Source of the DNA: Pseudomonas corrugata
Lineage (GTDB): Bacteria > Pseudomonadota > Gammaproteobacteria > Pseudomonadales > Pseudomonadaceae
Length of the DNA stretch: 64,000 bases
NCBI RefSeq assembly: GCF_001269905.1
Contig: NZ_LHVK01000008.1
Coordinates: 1-64,000, forward strand
Reading direction: 5' to 3'
The notes beneath the pieces are model-generated. The model worked only from the letters and a program-made list of their open reading frames with translations. It was not told the DNA's origin and searched no databases. Positions 35,783-47,216 of this stretch are shown here, piece after piece (the first letter of the stretch is position 1; every line of letters starts with the position of its first letter). Made by a program: the position numbers and the translations under genes.

Positions 35783-35872
35783 CTGTGGGAGCGAGCCTGC
35801 TCGCGATGCGGTGGATCAGTCACCTCGGTAGCGATTGTGACTCAGCTATCGCGAGCAGGCTCGCTCCCACAG
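35783..35872. repeat. REP doublet between fkpB and ispH
   Basis: CTGTGGGAGCGAGCCTGCTC and GAGCAGGCTCGCTCCCACAG face each other about 45 bases apart, within a gap of 136 bases between two genes read in the same direction. The hairpin could act as an mRNA stabiliser or partial terminator of the ileS-lspA-fkpB transcript. Confidence 0.85.
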
Positions 35873-35904
35873 GTAGTGTGAGAGCAGTGATTGCCCGTTA
35901 AACC

Positions 35905-36342
35905 TTAAACCGCCTTGACGTCGAGGATTTCCACTTCGAAATTCAAGGTCTTGCCCGCCAAGGGGTGGTTGAAGTCCACGGTCACCTGGGCGTCGTCAAA
36001 AACCTTCACCACACCCGGCAACTCGGTATTGGCCGCGTCGTTGAAGATCACCAGCAAGCCCTCGGACAGCTCCATGTCCTGGAACTGCGAGCGTGGCATG
36101 GTCTGCACGTTTTGCGGGTTGGGCTGACCAAAGGCGTTTTCCGGTGTCACGACCACGGTGCGCTTGTCGCCGGCCTTGAAACCGAAGATCGCCGCCTCGA
36201 AGCCTGGCAACAGGTTACCGTCGCCTACCTTGAACACAGCAGGGGACTTGTCGAAGGTGCTATCGACGGTGTCGCCATTTTCCAGATGCAGGGCGAAGTG
36301 AAGCGTCACTTCGGTGTTTTGAGCGATACGCTGCTCAGTCAT
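35905..36342 (-). CDS. fkpB: FKBP-type peptidyl-prolyl isomerase, SlpA-like
   Basis: The 145-residue protein is an SlpA/FkpB-type FKBP with an inserted IF chaperone domain (about residues 70-125). 'LENGDTVDSTFDKSPAVFKV' and 'LLPGFEAAIFGFKAGDKRTV' form the FKBP core. It probably assists folding of new or metal-containing cytoplasmic proteins; no signal peptide is seen. The start overlaps the lspA stop by eight bases, so it is coupled to lspA. This is the usual order ileS-lspA-fkpB-ispH. Confidence 0.93.
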   Translation of the reverse strand: MTEQRIAQNTEVTLHFALHLENGDTVDSTFDKSPAVFKVGDGNLLPGFEAAIFGFKAGDKRTVVVTPENAFGQPNPQNVQTMPRSQFQDMELSEGLLVIFNDAANTELPGVVKVFDDAQVTVDFNHPLAGKTLNFEVEILDVKAV

Positions 36343-36847
36343 GGACGGCTTCTCCGGTTTTCTTGCTTTTGAACATGTCCAGGGCGAGCATGATGGCGCC
36401 CACGGTGATGGCGCTGTCAGCGAAGTTGAACGCCGGGAAATACCAGCGGTTCTGCCAATGCACCAGGATGAAATCGATCACGTGCCCCAAGGCAATGCGG
36501 TCATAGAGATTGCCCAGGGCACCGCCGAGCACCAGCGCCAGCGCCACGGCCAGCCAGGTTTCGTTGCGGCCCAGGCGCTTGAGCCAAACCACCAGCACCG
36601 CGCTGACCACTACGGCGATCAGGGCGAACAGCCAGCGCTGCCAGCCCGAACTGTCGGCCAGGAAGCTGAACGCCGCGCCGGTGTTGTAGGCCAGGGTCCA
36701 GCTGAAGTAATCGGGGATGACCACAATTTGCTGGTACATGGTCAACGAGCCTTCGAAGTAGAACTTGCTGGCCTGGTCGATGACCAGGACCAGCACGCTC
36801 AACCAGAGCCAGCCCAGCCGTCCGAAACGGCCCGCTGCGTTAGGCAT
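36335..36847 (-). CDS. lspA: Lipoprotein signal peptidase LspA
   Basis: The 170-residue membrane protease cleaves signal peptides from prolipoproteins. Four membrane segments are visible. Catalytic Asp motifs are '[20 protein letters not shown]' (near residues 115-134) and '[13 protein letters not shown]' (near 145-157); 'NTGAAFS' lies near residue 58. The start at 36847 overlaps the ileS stop by eight bases; a longer in-frame version would overlap ileS more. It serves BamD, the lipoprotein at 58527 and other lipoproteins. Confidence 0.94.
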   Translation of the reverse strand: MPNAAGRFGRLGWLWLSVLVLVIDQASKFYFEGSLTMYQQIVVIPDYFSWTLAYNTGAAFSFLADSSGWQRWLFALIAVVVSAVLVVWLKRLGRNETWLAVALALVLGGALGNLYDRIALGHVIDFILVHWQNRWYFPAFNFADSAITVGAIMLALDMFKSKKTGEAVHD

Positions 36848-39671
36848 AGTGGCGAACCTCGCCGGTACCGCTGATGTTGTCGACACAACGCCCGCAGATT
36901 TCCGGATGTTCCGGATTCACGCCGACGTCTTCGCGGCAGTGCCAGCAACGGGCGCACTTGACGAAGCCCGACTTGACCACCTTGAGCTTCAGCCCGGCCA
37001 CTTCGGTCACCACGGCATCGGCCGGAGCCTGCACCAACGGCGCGACACTGGCAGTGGAGGTGATCAGCACGAAGCGCAGTTCGTTACCCAGTTTGGCCAG
37101 GTCGCCGCTCAGGGCTTCCTCGGCGTAGAGGGTCACTTCGGCCTGCAGGTTGCCACCGACGGCCTTGGCCGCGCGCTGGATTTCCATTTCCTTGTTGACC
37201 GCGGCCTTGACCGCCATGATCCGGTCCCAGTAAGCACGGTCCAGCTCGAAGCCTTGGGGCAATTCGCTCAGGCCTTCGTACCAGGTGTTGAGCATCACCG
37301 ATTCGTTGCGCTCGCCTGGCAGGTATTCCCACAGCTCGTCGGCGGTGAACGCCAGGATCGGCGCGATCCAGCGCACCAACGCCTCACTGATGTGGAACAG
37401 CGCGGTCTGGCACGAGCGGCGAGCCTTGCTGTTGGCACCAGTGGTGTACTGGCGATCCTTGATGATGTCGAGGTAGAAACCGCCCAGCTCCTGCACGCAG
37501 AAGTTGTGGATCTTCGAGTAGACGTTCCAGAAACGGTATTCGCCATAGTGTTCCTGCAACTCGCGTTGCAGCAGCAGGGTACGGTCCACGGCCCAGCGGT
37601 CCAGGGCCAGCATGTCCTCGGCGGGCAGCAGGTCGGTGGCCGGATTGAAACCGGTCAGGTTCGACAGCAGGAAGCGCGCGGTATTACGGATGCGCCGGTA
37701 GGCGTCCGCGCTGCGCTGCAGGATCTGCTCGGAAACCGCCATCTCGCCGGAGTAGTCGGTGGAGGCGACCCACAGGCGCATAATGTCGGCGCCCAGGGTG
37801 TCGTTGACCTTCTGCGGCGCGATCACGTTGCCCAGGGACTTGGACATCTTGCGGCCGGCCTCGTCGACGGTGAAACCGTGGGTCAGCAGTTCGCGGTACG
37901 GCGCGTGGTTGTCGATGGCGCAACCGGTCAGCAGCGACGAGTGGAACCAGCCGCGGTGCTGGTCCGAACCTTCCAGGTACAGGTCGGCACGCGGGCCGCT
38001 CTCATGGCCCATCGGGTGCGAACCGCGCAGCACGTGCCAGTGGGTGGTGCCGGAGTCGAACCAGACGTCCAGGGTGTCGCTGATCTTGTCGTACAGCGGT
38101 GCTTCGTCGCCCAGCAGCTCGGCGGCGTCCATCTTGAACCAGGCTTCGATGCCCTCGACTTCGACACGTTTGGCAACGGCCTCCATCAGCTCGACGGTAC
38201 GCGGGTGCAGCTCACCGCTTTCCTTGTTCAGGAAGAATGGGATCGGCACGCCCCAGTTGCGCTGGCGGGAGATGCACCAGTCCGGACGGTTGGCGATCAT
38301 CGAGTGCAGGCGTGCCTGGCCCCAGGCCGGAACGAACTGGGTGTCCTCGATAGCCTTGAGCGAGCGCTGGCGCAGGGTATCGCCGCTGGCAGGTTGCTTG
38401 TCCATGCCGATGAACCACTGCGCGGTGGCGCGGTAGATCAACGGGGTCTTGTGACGCCAGCAGTGCATGTAGCTGTGTTCGATGACGGTGGTGTGCAGCA
38501 GCGCACCGACCTCTGTCAGCTTGTCGACGATGGCCGGGTTGGCTTTCCAGATGAACTGGCCGCCAAAGAACTCCAGGGACGGCACGTATACGCCATTGCT
38601 CTGGACCGGGTTGAGGATGTCATCGTTGACCATGCCGTATTTCTTGCAGGTCACGAAGTCGTCGACACCATAGGCCGGCGCGGAGTGAACCACGCCAGTG
38701 CCTGCGCCCAGCTCCACGTAGTCGGCCAGGTACACCGGCGACAGACGGTCGTAGAACGGGTGACGGAAGTTGATCAGTTCCAGCGCCGAGCCCGGCGCAG
38801 TCGCCAGCACCGAGCCTTCGAGGCCGTAACGGGACAGGCAGGATTCGACCAGCTCTTCAGCCAACACCAGCAGCTTGTCGCCAACATCGACCAGGGCGTA
38901 GTTGAACTCCGGATGGACGTTGAGGGCCTGGTTGGCCGGGATGGTCCACGGGGTGGTAGTCCAGATCACGATGGCGGCCGGCTTGGCCAGCTTGCCCAGG
39001 CCGAAAGCGGCGGCGAGCTTGTCTTCATCGGCAATCGGGAACGCCACGTCGATGGTCGACGACTTCTTGTTCTCGTACTCGACTTCCGCCTCGGCCAGGG
39101 CCGAACCGCAATCGAAGCACCAGTTCACTGGCTTGAGGCCCTTGAACACGAAGCCACCCTCGACGATTTTCGCCAGGGCACGGATTTCTCCGGCTTCGTT
39201 CTTGAAATCCATGGTCTTGTAGGGGTTGGCGAAGTCGCCCAGCACGCCGAGGCGGATGAATTCGGACTTCTGCCCTTCGATCTGCTCGGTGGCGTAGGCA
39301 CGGCACAGCTCGCGGGTCTTGTCCGCGCCCAGGTTCTTGCCGTGGGTCACTTCCACCTTGTGCTCGATCGGCAGGCCGTGGCAGTCCCAGCCCGGAACAT
39401 ACGGCGCGTCAAAACCCGACAGGGTCTTGGAGCGGATGATCATGTCCTTGAGAATCTTGTTCAGCGCGTGACCGATGTGAATGGTGCCGTTGGCGTAGGG
39501 AGGACCGTCGTGCAGGACGAACTTCGGACGATCCTTGCCAATTTCGCGCAACTTTCCGTACAGGCCAATGCTGTCCCAACGCTGCAGAATCTGTGGTTCG
39601 CGCTGAGGCAGGCCGGCCTTCATAGGGAAGGCGGTGTCCGGAAGGTTTAGCGTGGCTTTATAGTCGGTCAT
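36840..39671 (-). CDS. ileS: Isoleucyl-tRNA synthetase
   Basis: The 943-residue class I synthetase charges tRNA-Ile. The HIGH motif is in '[16 protein letters not shown]' near residues 57-72, and the KMSKS motif is 'RKMSKSLGN' near 607. The editing CP1 domain lies between (about 200-400). The C-terminal zinc site (CARCWHC...CGRC near 906-930) is intact. Size and motifs fit the E. coli-type enzyme. It starts 13 bases after the ribF stop, so ribF-ileS-lspA-fkpB is probably one unit. Confidence 0.98.
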   Translation of the reverse strand: MTDYKATLNLPDTAFPMKAGLPQREPQILQRWDSIGLYGKLREIGKDRPKFVLHDGPPYANGTIHIGHALNKILKDMIIRSKTLSGFDAPYVPGWDCHGLPIEHKVEVTHGKNLGADKTRELCRAYATEQIEGQKSEFIRLGVLGDFANPYKTMDFKNEAGEIRALAKIVEGGFVFKGLKPVNWCFDCGSALAEAEVEYENKKSSTIDVAFPIADEDKLAAAFGLGKLAKPAAIVIWTTTPWTIPANQALNVHPEFNYALVDVGDKLLVLAEELVESCLSRYGLEGSVLATAPGSALELINFRHPFYDRLSPVYLADYVELGAGTGVVHSAPAYGVDDFVTCKKYGMVNDDILNPVQSNGVYVPSLEFFGGQFIWKANPAIVDKLTEVGALLHTTVIEHSYMHCWRHKTPLIYRATAQWFIGMDKQPASGDTLRQRSLKAIEDTQFVPAWGQARLHSMIANRPDWCISRQRNWGVPIPFFLNKESGELHPRTVELMEAVAKRVEVEGIEAWFKMDAAELLGDEAPLYDKISDTLDVWFDSGTTHWHVLRGSHPMGHESGPRADLYLEGSDQHRGWFHSSLLTGCAIDNHAPYRELLTHGFTVDEAGRKMSKSLGNVIAPQKVNDTLGADIMRLWVASTDYSGEMAVSEQILQRSADAYRRIRNTARFLLSNLTGFNPATDLLPAEDMLALDRWAVDRTLLLQRELQEHYGEYRFWNVYSKIHNFCVQELGGFYLDIIKDRQYTTGANSKARRSCQTALFHISEALVRWIAPILAFTADELWEYLPGERNESVMLNTWYEGLSELPQGFELDRAYWDRIMAVKAAVNKEMEIQRAAKAVGGNLQAEVTLYAEEALSGDLAKLGNELRFVLITSTASVAPLVQAPADAVVTEVAGLKLKVVKSGFVKCARCWHCREDVGVNPEHPEICGRCVDNISGTGEVRHYA

Positions 39672-39684
39672 TTAAGGCTCTTCA

Positions 39685-40623
39685 TTAGCGATTGGCGCTG
39701 GTTGCGACAAGGGCACGGGCGGCGGCGATATCTGCATGGATCGCCGTCTTGAGCGCCTCCAGGGAGGCAAAACGCTGCTCTTCACGCAGCTTCTGGTGGA
39801 AAACCACCGTCAAACGCCGGTCATACAGATCGCCGGCAAAATCCAGAACATGTACTTCGAGATGGGCCTTGCCATCTCCCTGGACCGTAGGGCGTACACC
39901 GATATTGGCGACGCCGGGCCAGGCCTTGCCATCGATCTCGACGCTCACCAGGAATACCCCGGTCAGCGGCACACGACGACGCTTGAGTTGCACGTTGGCG
40001 GTCGGCGTACCCAATTGGCGCGCCAGTTTCTGTCCGTGCAGGATCCGCCCGGCAATCCGGTACGGACGGCCGAGCAAGCGCTCGGCCAATTCGAAGTCGG
40101 CAGCGGCCAGGGCGTTGCGGACCTGGGTGCTGCTGACACGCAAGCCATCCATCTCGACGGTCTGCGCCGCCTCAACGGTAAAGCCACGGGCGAGGCCGGC
40201 CTGCTGCAGGTAGGTGAAATCCCCTGCCCTGTCACAGCCGAAACGGAAGTCGTCGCCGACCTCCAGATGCTTCACGTCGAGACCGCCCACCAGGATGGTC
40301 TCGACGAATTCTGCGGCGCTGAGCTTGCTCAGGCGCTCGTTGAAAGCCAGGCACAGGACCCGGTCGACGCCTTCGGCGGCCAGCAGTTGCAGTTTGTCCC
40401 GCAAGCGGGCCAGACGGGCCGGCGCGGTGTCCGGGGCAAAAAACTCCCGGGGTTGCGGCTCGAAGATGACCACGCAACTGGGCAGGCCCAGCTCCAGCGC
40501 ACGCTCGCGCAGCCGCGCCAGGATAGCCTGGTGGCCACGGTGAACACCGTCGAAGTTGCCAATGGTGGCGACACAGCCCCGATGCCGGGGACGCAGGTTG
40601 TGGAGGCCTCGAACCAGCTGCAT
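39685..40623 (-). CDS. ribF: Bifunctional riboflavin kinase / FAD synthetase
   Basis: The 312-residue enzyme makes FMN from riboflavin and FAD from FMN. The nucleotidyltransferase motif ATIGNFDGVHRGHQAIL near residues 19-35 and the flavokinase motif 'LGTPTANVQLK' near 206 are both visible. The start at 40623 gives the family N-terminus MQLVRGLHNLRP; an in-frame ATG six codons upstream is possible. The order murJ-ribF-ileS is conserved in gammaproteobacteria. Confidence 0.95.
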   Translation of the reverse strand: MQLVRGLHNLRPRHRGCVATIGNFDGVHRGHQAILARLRERALELGLPSCVVIFEPQPREFFAPDTAPARLARLRDKLQLLAAEGVDRVLCLAFNERLSKLSAAEFVETILVGGLDVKHLEVGDDFRFGCDRAGDFTYLQQAGLARGFTVEAAQTVEMDGLRVSSTQVRNALAAADFELAERLLGRPYRIAGRILHGQKLARQLGTPTANVQLKRRRVPLTGVFLVSVEIDGKAWPGVANIGVRPTVQGDGKAHLEVHVLDFAGDLYDRRLTVVFHQKLREEQRFASLEALKTAIHADIAAARALVATSANR

Positions 40624-40752
40624 AACGCGCTTCTTGCTCATAAAGTGGCCGATTATAACCACACCCGGCGGCCAACGACAGGCAACACCGTAACCCAAAG
40701 TGATCGAACCGACAAAACCACTGCCCGACCCGCCCCCGTCGAGGGCAATCCC

Positions 40753-42291
40753 TCAGCGCAAGGCCTTGCGATTGAAGTCACGCAGACGGAACCCCATCAG
40801 CAGCAACATGCCGAAATAGACCACCACGCCCGCGACGACCAACACGCCGAGGCGCAGGAAACGCTCGAGCATCTGCCCTTCGCCCCAGGCCGGCATGAAG
40901 TGCATCGCCCCCAGCAACACCGCCGCCATCACTACCACGGCCACCAGCAGCTTGAGGCCGAACGCGCCCCATCCTGGCTGCGCTTGATACATCTTCTGCT
41001 TGCGCAGCTGGTAGAACAGCAGCCCGGCGTTGAGGCAGGCGCCAATACTGATCGCCAGGGCCAGGCCGGCGTGAGCCAAGGGACCGATCAGCAAGAGGTT
41101 GAACAATTGCGTCATCACCAGGGTGAAAATGGCGATCTTCACCGGCGTGCGGATGTTCTGCTGGGCGTAGAACCCTGGCGCCAGCACCTTGATCAGGATA
41201 ATCCCCAGCAACCCCACCGAGTAGGCAATCAGGGCCCGCTGGGTCATCAGGGCATCGAACGCCTTGAACTGGCCATACTGGAACAGCGAGACGGTCAGGG
41301 GTTCGGCCAGGATCCCCAGGGCCACCGCACATGGCAGCACCAGCACGAAGCACAGGCGCAGGCCCCAGTCGAGAATGCGCGAGTACTCCTGGCGGTCCCG
41401 GCTGGCATAGGTCTTGGCCAGGGTCGGCAACAGGATCGTACCCAGCGCCACGCCCAGCACGCCGGACGGCAGCTCCATCAGGCGGTCGGCGTAGTACATC
41501 CACGACACCGAGCCGGCCACCAGGAACGAGGCGAAAATGGTGTTGATGATCAGGGAAATCTGGCTCACCGACACCCCGAGAATTGCCGGCAGCATCTGCT
41601 TGAGCACCCGCCAGACGCCGCTGTCGCGCAGGTTCAGGCGCGGCAGTACCAGCATGCCAATCTTCTTCAGGTAGGGCAGTTGGTACAGCAGCTGCGCCAG
41701 GCCGCCCACCAGTACTGCCCAGCCGAGGGCCATCACCGGAGGGTTGAAATACGGCGTCAGGAACACCGCAAACACGATCATGCTGACGTTGAGCAACGTC
41801 GGCACGAAGGCCGGTACCGAAAAGCGGTTCCAGGTATTGAGGATCGCTCCGGCCAGGGACGACAGGGAAATCAGCAATATATAAGGAAAGGTCACCCGCA
41901 AGAGATCGGTAGTGAGCTGGTATTTTTCCGGAGTGTCGGTAAAGCCCGGCGCCGTGGCCCAGATCACCCAGGGCGCGGCGAGCATGCCGGCCGTCGTGAC
42001 GAGCGCGAGCACCAGCGTCAGCAGACCGGTGACATAGGCAATGAAGGTACGGGTCGCCTCGTCGCCCTTCTGGCTTTTATATTCCGCCAGGATTGGTACG
42101 AAGGCCTGGGAAAACGCCCCTTCGGCGAAGATCCGGCGCAACAGATTGGGCAGTTTGAAGGCGATGAAGAAGGCGTCGGTGGCCATTCCGGCACCGAATA
42201 TTCGTGCGATGAGCGTGTCGCGAACGAACCCCAGGACGCGGGAAAGCATCGTGATAGAGCTGACGGCAGCCAACGATTTGAGCAGATTCAT
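40753..42291 (-). CDS. murJ: Lipid II flippase MurJ
   Basis: The 512-residue inner-membrane protein flips lipid II for peptidoglycan synthesis. About 14 membrane segments are visible and the N-terminus '[20 protein letters not shown]' is characteristic. Essential Arg residues in '[15 protein letters not shown]' near residue 22 and '[18 protein letters not shown]' near 50 are retained. The gene is the first of the leftward series murJ-ribF-ileS-lspA-fkpB-ispH, with rpsT divergent upstream. Confidence 0.96.
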   Translation of the reverse strand: MNLLKSLAAVSSITMLSRVLGFVRDTLIARIFGAGMATDAFFIAFKLPNLLRRIFAEGAFSQAFVPILAEYKSQKGDEATRTFIAYVTGLLTLVLALVTTAGMLAAPWVIWATAPGFTDTPEKYQLTTDLLRVTFPYILLISLSSLAGAILNTWNRFSVPAFVPTLLNVSMIVFAVFLTPYFNPPVMALGWAVLVGGLAQLLYQLPYLKKIGMLVLPRLNLRDSGVWRVLKQMLPAILGVSVSQISLIINTIFASFLVAGSVSWMYYADRLMELPSGVLGVALGTILLPTLAKTYASRDRQEYSRILDWGLRLCFVLVLPCAVALGILAEPLTVSLFQYGQFKAFDALMTQRALIAYSVGLLGIILIKVLAPGFYAQQNIRTPVKIAIFTLVMTQLFNLLLIGPLAHAGLALAISIGACLNAGLLFYQLRKQKMYQAQPGWGAFGLKLLVAVVVMAAVLLGAMHFMPAWGEGQMLERFLRLGVLVVAGVVVYFGMLLLMGFRLRDFNRKALR

Positions 42292-42463
42292 GAAAAGAGT
42301 TTCAGCCTGTCGATAAACAGCAGGCGAACAACGCGCCCACTTGTGCGATACTCCGCGCCGCTAAACAGCACAGCGCCAAAGCCCGCGAGTTTACAGGTCA
42401 CACGCCGGAAAGAAATCACCCGGTGCGTTGTACCTGCCATTCAGCGGAACGCGTCACCCGCCC

Positions 42464-42492
42464 TTGACAAGACCTCAACTCATCGGCATGAT
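42464..42492 (+). promoter_or_regulatory. Sigma-70 promoter of rpsT
   Basis: TTGACA (42464-42469), a spacer of 17 bases, and CATGAT (42487-42492), about 55 bases upstream of the rpsT start codon. The -35 is perfect and the -10 partial. Confidence 0.6.
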
Positions 42493-42545
42493 TCGCGGCC
42501 TATTTTGTTTGCTATTTCCCAAAAAGTCTTTCGAGGAGCTCGACG

Positions 42546-42824
42546 GTGGCCAACTCACCTTCCGCCAAAAAACGTGCAAAACAGGCTGAGAAGCGTCGCA
42601 GCCACAACGCCAGCCTGCGTTCCATGGTTCGTACCTACATCAAAAACGTAGTTAAGGCCATCGACGCAAAAGACGCTGAAAAAGCTCAAGCTGCCTACGT
42701 TCTGGCTGTGCCTGTTATCGACCGTATGGCCGATAAAGGCATCATCCACAAGAACAAGGCTGCTCGTCATAAGAGCCGCCTGAATGGCCACGTAAAGGCC
42801 CTGAACGTTGCCGCTGCTGCCTAA
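42546..42824 (+). CDS. rpsT: 30S ribosomal protein S20
   Basis: The 92-residue basic protein reads [20 protein letters not shown] at the N-terminus and binds 16S rRNA. The start codon is GTG with a GAGGAG ribosome site nine bases upstream; a weak start codon fits the known translational autocontrol of S20. It is monocistronic, with a promoter at 42464 and a strong terminator at 42841. Confidence 0.98.
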   Translation: MANSPSAKKRAKQAEKRRSHNASLRSMVRTYIKNVVKAIDAKDAEKAQAAYVLAVPVIDRMADKGIIHKNKAARHKSRLNGHVKALNVAAAA

Positions 42825-42840
42825 GCGACGCGCTCGTTAA

Positions 42841-42866
42841 AAAACCGACCTCCGGGTCGGTTTTTT
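42841..42866 (+). terminator. Rho-independent terminator of rpsT
   Basis: AAAACCGACC-TCCG-GGTCGGTTTTTT; the stem starts 17 bases after the rpsT stop codon. Confidence 0.9.
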
Positions 42867-42914
42867 ATTGCCTGGGATTTTTCACACCACACAAAATTAT
42901 GTAGAGGCAGACCT

Positions 42915-43073
42915 CTGTGGGGAGCGGATCTCTGTGAGAGCAAGGCTTCTGTGGGAGCAAGGCTTGCCCGCAACGGCATCGCCCCAGCATTCAGACAAAC
43001 CGAGGCGCCTGCATCGCGGGCAAGCCTTGCTCCCACAGAGATCCGCTCCCCACAGAAGCTTTGCCCCCACAGG
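42915..43073. repeat. Nested REP-like inverted repeat
   Basis: The left side has CTGTGGGGAGCGGATCTCTG, then CTGTGGGAGCAAGGCTTGCC; the right side has CGGGCAAGCCTTGCTCCCACAG, then AGATCCGCTCCCCACAG. Thus a REP variant doublet (core AAGCCTTGC rather than AGCCTGCTC) sits inside a second inverted pair. It lies between convergent rpsT and creA. Confidence 0.75.
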
Positions 43074-43086
43074 GGCTGCGTATCGA

Positions 43087-43551
43087 TTATTGCGCGTGCG
43101 CCCACGGCAGGATTGGAATCGCCGTCACCGCATTCTGCGGACTGCCCTCGATCACGCGATCGCTGTAGACCAGGTACACCAGCGTGTTGCGCTTCTTGTC
43201 GAGGAACCGCACCACCTGCATGGTCTTGAACACCAGCGAGGTGCGCTCACGAAACACCTCCTCGCCGTCCTTGAGCTCACCCTTGAAGCTGATCGGCCCT
43301 ACCTGGCGACAGGCGATGGACGCCTCTGCGCGATCCTCGGCCAGCCCCAGGCCGCCCTTCACGCCACCAGTCTTGGCCCGGGACAGATAACAAGTCACGC
43401 CATCCACTTTGGGATCGTCGAACGCCTCGACCACGATCCGGTCGTTCGGTCCAACAAACTTGAACACCGTCGACACCTGACCAATCTCCTCGGCCGAAGC
43501 CAGCAACGGCATCGTCAACAGCAGGCCGATCAATCCTTTTGCCAAACCCAT
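43087..43551 (-). CDS. creA: CreA family periplasmic protein
   Basis: The 154-residue protein has a signal peptide ([20 protein letters not shown]) and the CreA pattern: '[20 protein letters not shown]' at the mature N-terminus, two cysteines ('[13 protein letters not shown]' and '[10 protein letters not shown]') and '[17 protein letters not shown]'. The role is unknown despite the name, which comes from the E. coli cre locus; no creBCD is near. It starts nine bases after the proB stop in the same direction, so it is probably cotranscribed. Confidence 0.9.
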   Translation of the reverse strand: MGLAKGLIGLLLTMPLLASAEEIGQVSTVFKFVGPNDRIVVEAFDDPKVDGVTCYLSRAKTGGVKGGLGLAEDRAEASIACRQVGPISFKGELKDGEEVFRERTSLVFKTMQVVRFLDKKRNTLVYLVYSDRVIEGSPQNAVTAIPILPWAHAQ

Positions 43552-43560
43552 GTAATTTCC

Positions 43561-44679
43561 TTAGACAAGAATCAGGTTGTCGCGGTGAACCAGCTCAGGC
43601 TCAGCCATGTAACCCAGCAGACCAACAATCGCGTCAGACGATTGCCCAATGATTTTCTGCGCCTCCAGCGCACTGTAGTTCGCCAGGCCACGGGCGATCT
43701 CGCGCCCATCCGGCGCCACGCACACCACCATCTCGCCACGCCGGAAGCTGCCCTGGACCAGTTTCACACCCACCGGCAGCAGACTTTTGTTGCCCTGGGA
43801 CAGCGCCGTCACGGCCCCCGCATCCAGCACCAACGTGCCGCGGGTTTGCAGATGGCCGGCCAGCCATTGCTTGCGCGCCGCCAACATGCCGCGCTCAGGC
43901 GAGAGCAACGTACCGATGTGCTCGCCCGCTTTCAGGCGATCCAACACCCGCTCCAGCCGACCACCGATGATGATGGTGTGAGCACCGGAGCGCGCCGCCA
44001 GGCGTGCGGCACGCAGCTTGGTTTGCATGCCGCCACGCCCCAGCGCGCCACCGGTGCCGCCCGCGACCGCGTCCAGGGCCGAATCATCGGCACGGGCTTC
44101 GTAGATCAGCTTGGCGTCGGGATTGGTGCGCGGATCGGCGTCGAACATGCCGTCGCGGTCAGTGAGAATCACCAGCAGATCGGCCTCCACCAGGTTCGCC
44201 ACCAGCGCGGCCAAGGTGTCGTTGTCGCCGAAACGGATCTCATCGGTGACCACGGTATCGTTCTCGTTGATCACCGGGATGACTTTCAGCTCTACCAGCG
44301 CGCGCAAGGTACTGCGAGCATTGAGGTAACGCTTGCGGTCGGAGAGGTCATCGTGAGTCAGGAGAATCTGCGCCGTATGACGACCATGCTCGGCGAAGCT
44401 GGATTCCCAAGCCTGCACGAGACCCATCTGACCAATGGCGGCGGCTGCCTGCAACTCATGCATCGCGCTGGGTCGCGACGTCCAGCCCAGGCGGCTCATA
44501 CCGGCCGCCACCGCCCCCGAAGAGACCAGCACCAGCTCGACGCCAGCCTCATGCAAGGCCACCATCTGCTCGACCCACACCGCCATCGCCTTGCGATCCA
44601 GGCCCTTGCCATCCGCCGTCAGCAGTGCACTGCCGATCTTTACGACCCAGCGCCGCGCACCCGTCACCTTGCTCCGCAT
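43561..44679 (-). CDS. proB: Glutamate 5-kinase
   Basis: The 372-residue enzyme phosphorylates glutamate in the first step of proline synthesis. The amino-acid kinase domain (about 1-260) has '[20 protein letters not shown]', '[17 protein letters not shown]' and '[11 protein letters not shown]'-type motifs ('[19 protein letters not shown]'). The C-terminal PUA domain (about 280-372) is present. The ATG at 44679 gives the family length; the in-frame upstream extension is not conserved-looking. The gene lies between obgE and creA in the usual order; REPs separate it from obgE. Confidence 0.95.
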   Translation of the reverse strand: MRSKVTGARRWVVKIGSALLTADGKGLDRKAMAVWVEQMVALHEAGVELVLVSSGAVAAGMSRLGWTSRPSAMHELQAAAAIGQMGLVQAWESSFAEHGRHTAQILLTHDDLSDRKRYLNARSTLRALVELKVIPVINENDTVVTDEIRFGDNDTLAALVANLVEADLLVILTDRDGMFDADPRTNPDAKLIYEARADDSALDAVAGGTGGALGRGGMQTKLRAARLAARSGAHTIIIGGRLERVLDRLKAGEHIGTLLSPERGMLAARKQWLAGHLQTRGTLVLDAGAVTALSQGNKSLLPVGVKLVQGSFRRGEMVVCVAPDGREIARGLANYSALEAQKIIGQSSDAIVGLLGYMAEPELVHRDNLILV

Positions 44680-44831
44680 CATCTTCAACCTTTGCCAGCG
44701 AACGGCGCGACCCAGCGCCGCCCATGGGATTATTCGTATTTGCGTTTTGCAGACACCAAAACGCCGCTCGAATGAGCGGCGCCCTGGAAACCGGCTGGCT
44801 GCGATGATAACACCGCGCCGAGCCACTTAAA

Positions 44832-44924
44832 CCTGTGGGAGCGAGCCCGCTCGCGAAAGCGCTGGATCAGCGACATGGACATTGGCTGATATAACGTATT
44901 CGCGAGCAGGCTCGCTCCCACAGG
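44832..44924. repeat. REP doublet between obgE and proB
   Basis: CTGTGGGAGCGAGCCCGCTCGCGA and TCGCGAGCAGGCTCGCTCCCACAG, about 45 bases apart, with one difference between the arms (CCC against CCT). It lies between two leftward genes. Confidence 0.85.
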
Positions 44925-44955
44925 TTTTGCAGCTTAACGGACGAACATTTCAGGA

Positions 44956-46311
<1,356 letters not shown>

Positions 46312-46325
46312 TCACCCCACAAACG

Positions 46326-46350
46326 AAAAAGCCCCGTCGCAAGACAGGGC
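46326..46350 (-). terminator. Rho-independent terminator of rplU-rpmA
   Basis: On the minus strand GCCCTGTCTTGCGACGGGGC is followed by TTTTT. It lies about 20 bases after the rpmA stop and before obgE. Confidence 0.75.
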
Positions 46351-46369
46351 TTCTCCAGCATTCTCGCGA

Positions 46370-46627
46370 TTAAGCCGCGACAACGCTCACGTAACGGCGG
46401 TTGAACGCGCCCTTTACTTCGAACTTGATCACGCCTTCGATTTTAGCGAAGAGGGTGTGATCCTTACCCATGCCTACACCGTAACCGGCGTGGAATTGGG
46501 TGCCGCGCTGACGCACGATGATGTTGCCCGGAATGATTTTCTGGCCGCCATACATCTTCACGCCAAGGCGTTTGGCTTCTGAGTCGCGACCGTTACGGGT
46601 ACTACCACCAGCTTTTTTGTGTGCCAT
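46370..46627 (-). CDS. rpmA: 50S ribosomal protein L27
   Basis: The 85-residue protein starts [20 protein letters not shown], the invariant L27 N-terminus that reaches the peptidyl-transferase centre. It follows rplU after 35 bases and ends at a terminator. Confidence 0.98.
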   Translation of the reverse strand: MAHKKAGGSTRNGRDSEAKRLGVKMYGGQKIIPGNIIVRQRGTQFHAGYGVGMGKDHTLFAKIEGVIKFEVKGAFNRRYVSVVAA

Positions 46628-46662
46628 GAGTTCAATTCTCCTAGTGAGGAATTAGGCTGAAA

Positions 46663-46977
46663 TTAAGCCTGAATACCGGTGATTTTGATCTCGGTGTACC
46701 ACTGGCGGTGGCCCATACGCTTCATGTGGTGCTTACGACGACGGAACTTGATGATGCGGACTTTATCGTGACGACCTTGGGAGATCACTTCAGCCACAAC
46801 GGTCGCGCCAGCAACAACTGGAGCACCGATATTCACGTCATCGCCATTGGCGACCAACAGAACGCGATCAAAAGTCACGGATTCGCCGGTAGCGACTTCC
46901 AGTTTTTCGATCTTCAGGTATTCACCTGGGGCGACCTTGTATTGCTTGCCACCAGTAACGATTACTGCATAAGACAT
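46663..46977 (-). CDS. rplU: 50S ribosomal protein L21
   Basis: The 104-residue protein starts [20 protein letters not shown] and ends with '[20 protein letters not shown]', typical of L21. The start at 46977 has GGAG eight bases upstream. The promoter lies at 47109-47137, giving a leader of about 125 bases. Confidence 0.97.
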   Translation of the reverse strand: MSYAVIVTGGKQYKVAPGEYLKIEKLEVATGESVTFDRVLLVANGDDVNIGAPVVAGATVVAEVISQGRHDKVRIIKFRRRKHHMKRMGHRQWYTEIKITGIQA

Positions 46978-47108
46978 GGTATTTCTCCGATAATCCTGCT
47001 CACCCAGCGCTTTAGAAGAAGAGGTATTGGCTGGCATGGCTGCATGGGCTGGAAGGCCCGGATGCAATTGCGTAAGGCAGGTGCTGCCCAGGAAGTTCAG
47101 GGTGCGCG

Positions 47109-47137
47109 ATTGTACGCAAGCTGTCCTGGCGATGCAA
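47109..47137 (-). promoter_or_regulatory. Sigma-70 promoter of rplU-rpmA
   Basis: On the minus strand TTGCAT, a 17-base spacer, TACAAT, then CGCGC. The GC-rich discriminator fits a ribosomal operon under stringent control. It is back-to-back with the ispB promoter, about 19 bases away. Confidence 0.7.
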
Positions 47138-47155
47138 GTAGCCGTCCATCGTGCC

Positions 47156-47184
47156 TTGACAGCCCCGGACGTGGGTCCTAGCAT
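47156..47184 (+). promoter_or_regulatory. Sigma-70 promoter of ispB
   Basis: TTGACA (47156-47161), 17 bases, TAGCAT (47179-47184), about 25 bases upstream of the ispB ATG. It is divergent from the rplU promoter. Confidence 0.7.
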
Positions 47185-47216
47185 GCCGCGCAACCCTTCT
47201 GGAGCGCCTGTCGCTG

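Noticed and set aside
36765..39650. A 961-codon open frame on the plus strand opposite ileS
   Set aside because: It is the shadow of ileS in GC-rich DNA: the composition is biased, no domain is recognisable, and ileS on the other strand is unmistakable.
39736..42651. A 971-codon open frame on the plus strand across ribF, murJ and the start of rpsT
   Set aside because: It spans three real genes antisense, has Gln/His-rich low-complexity sequence and no start context; it is a shadow.
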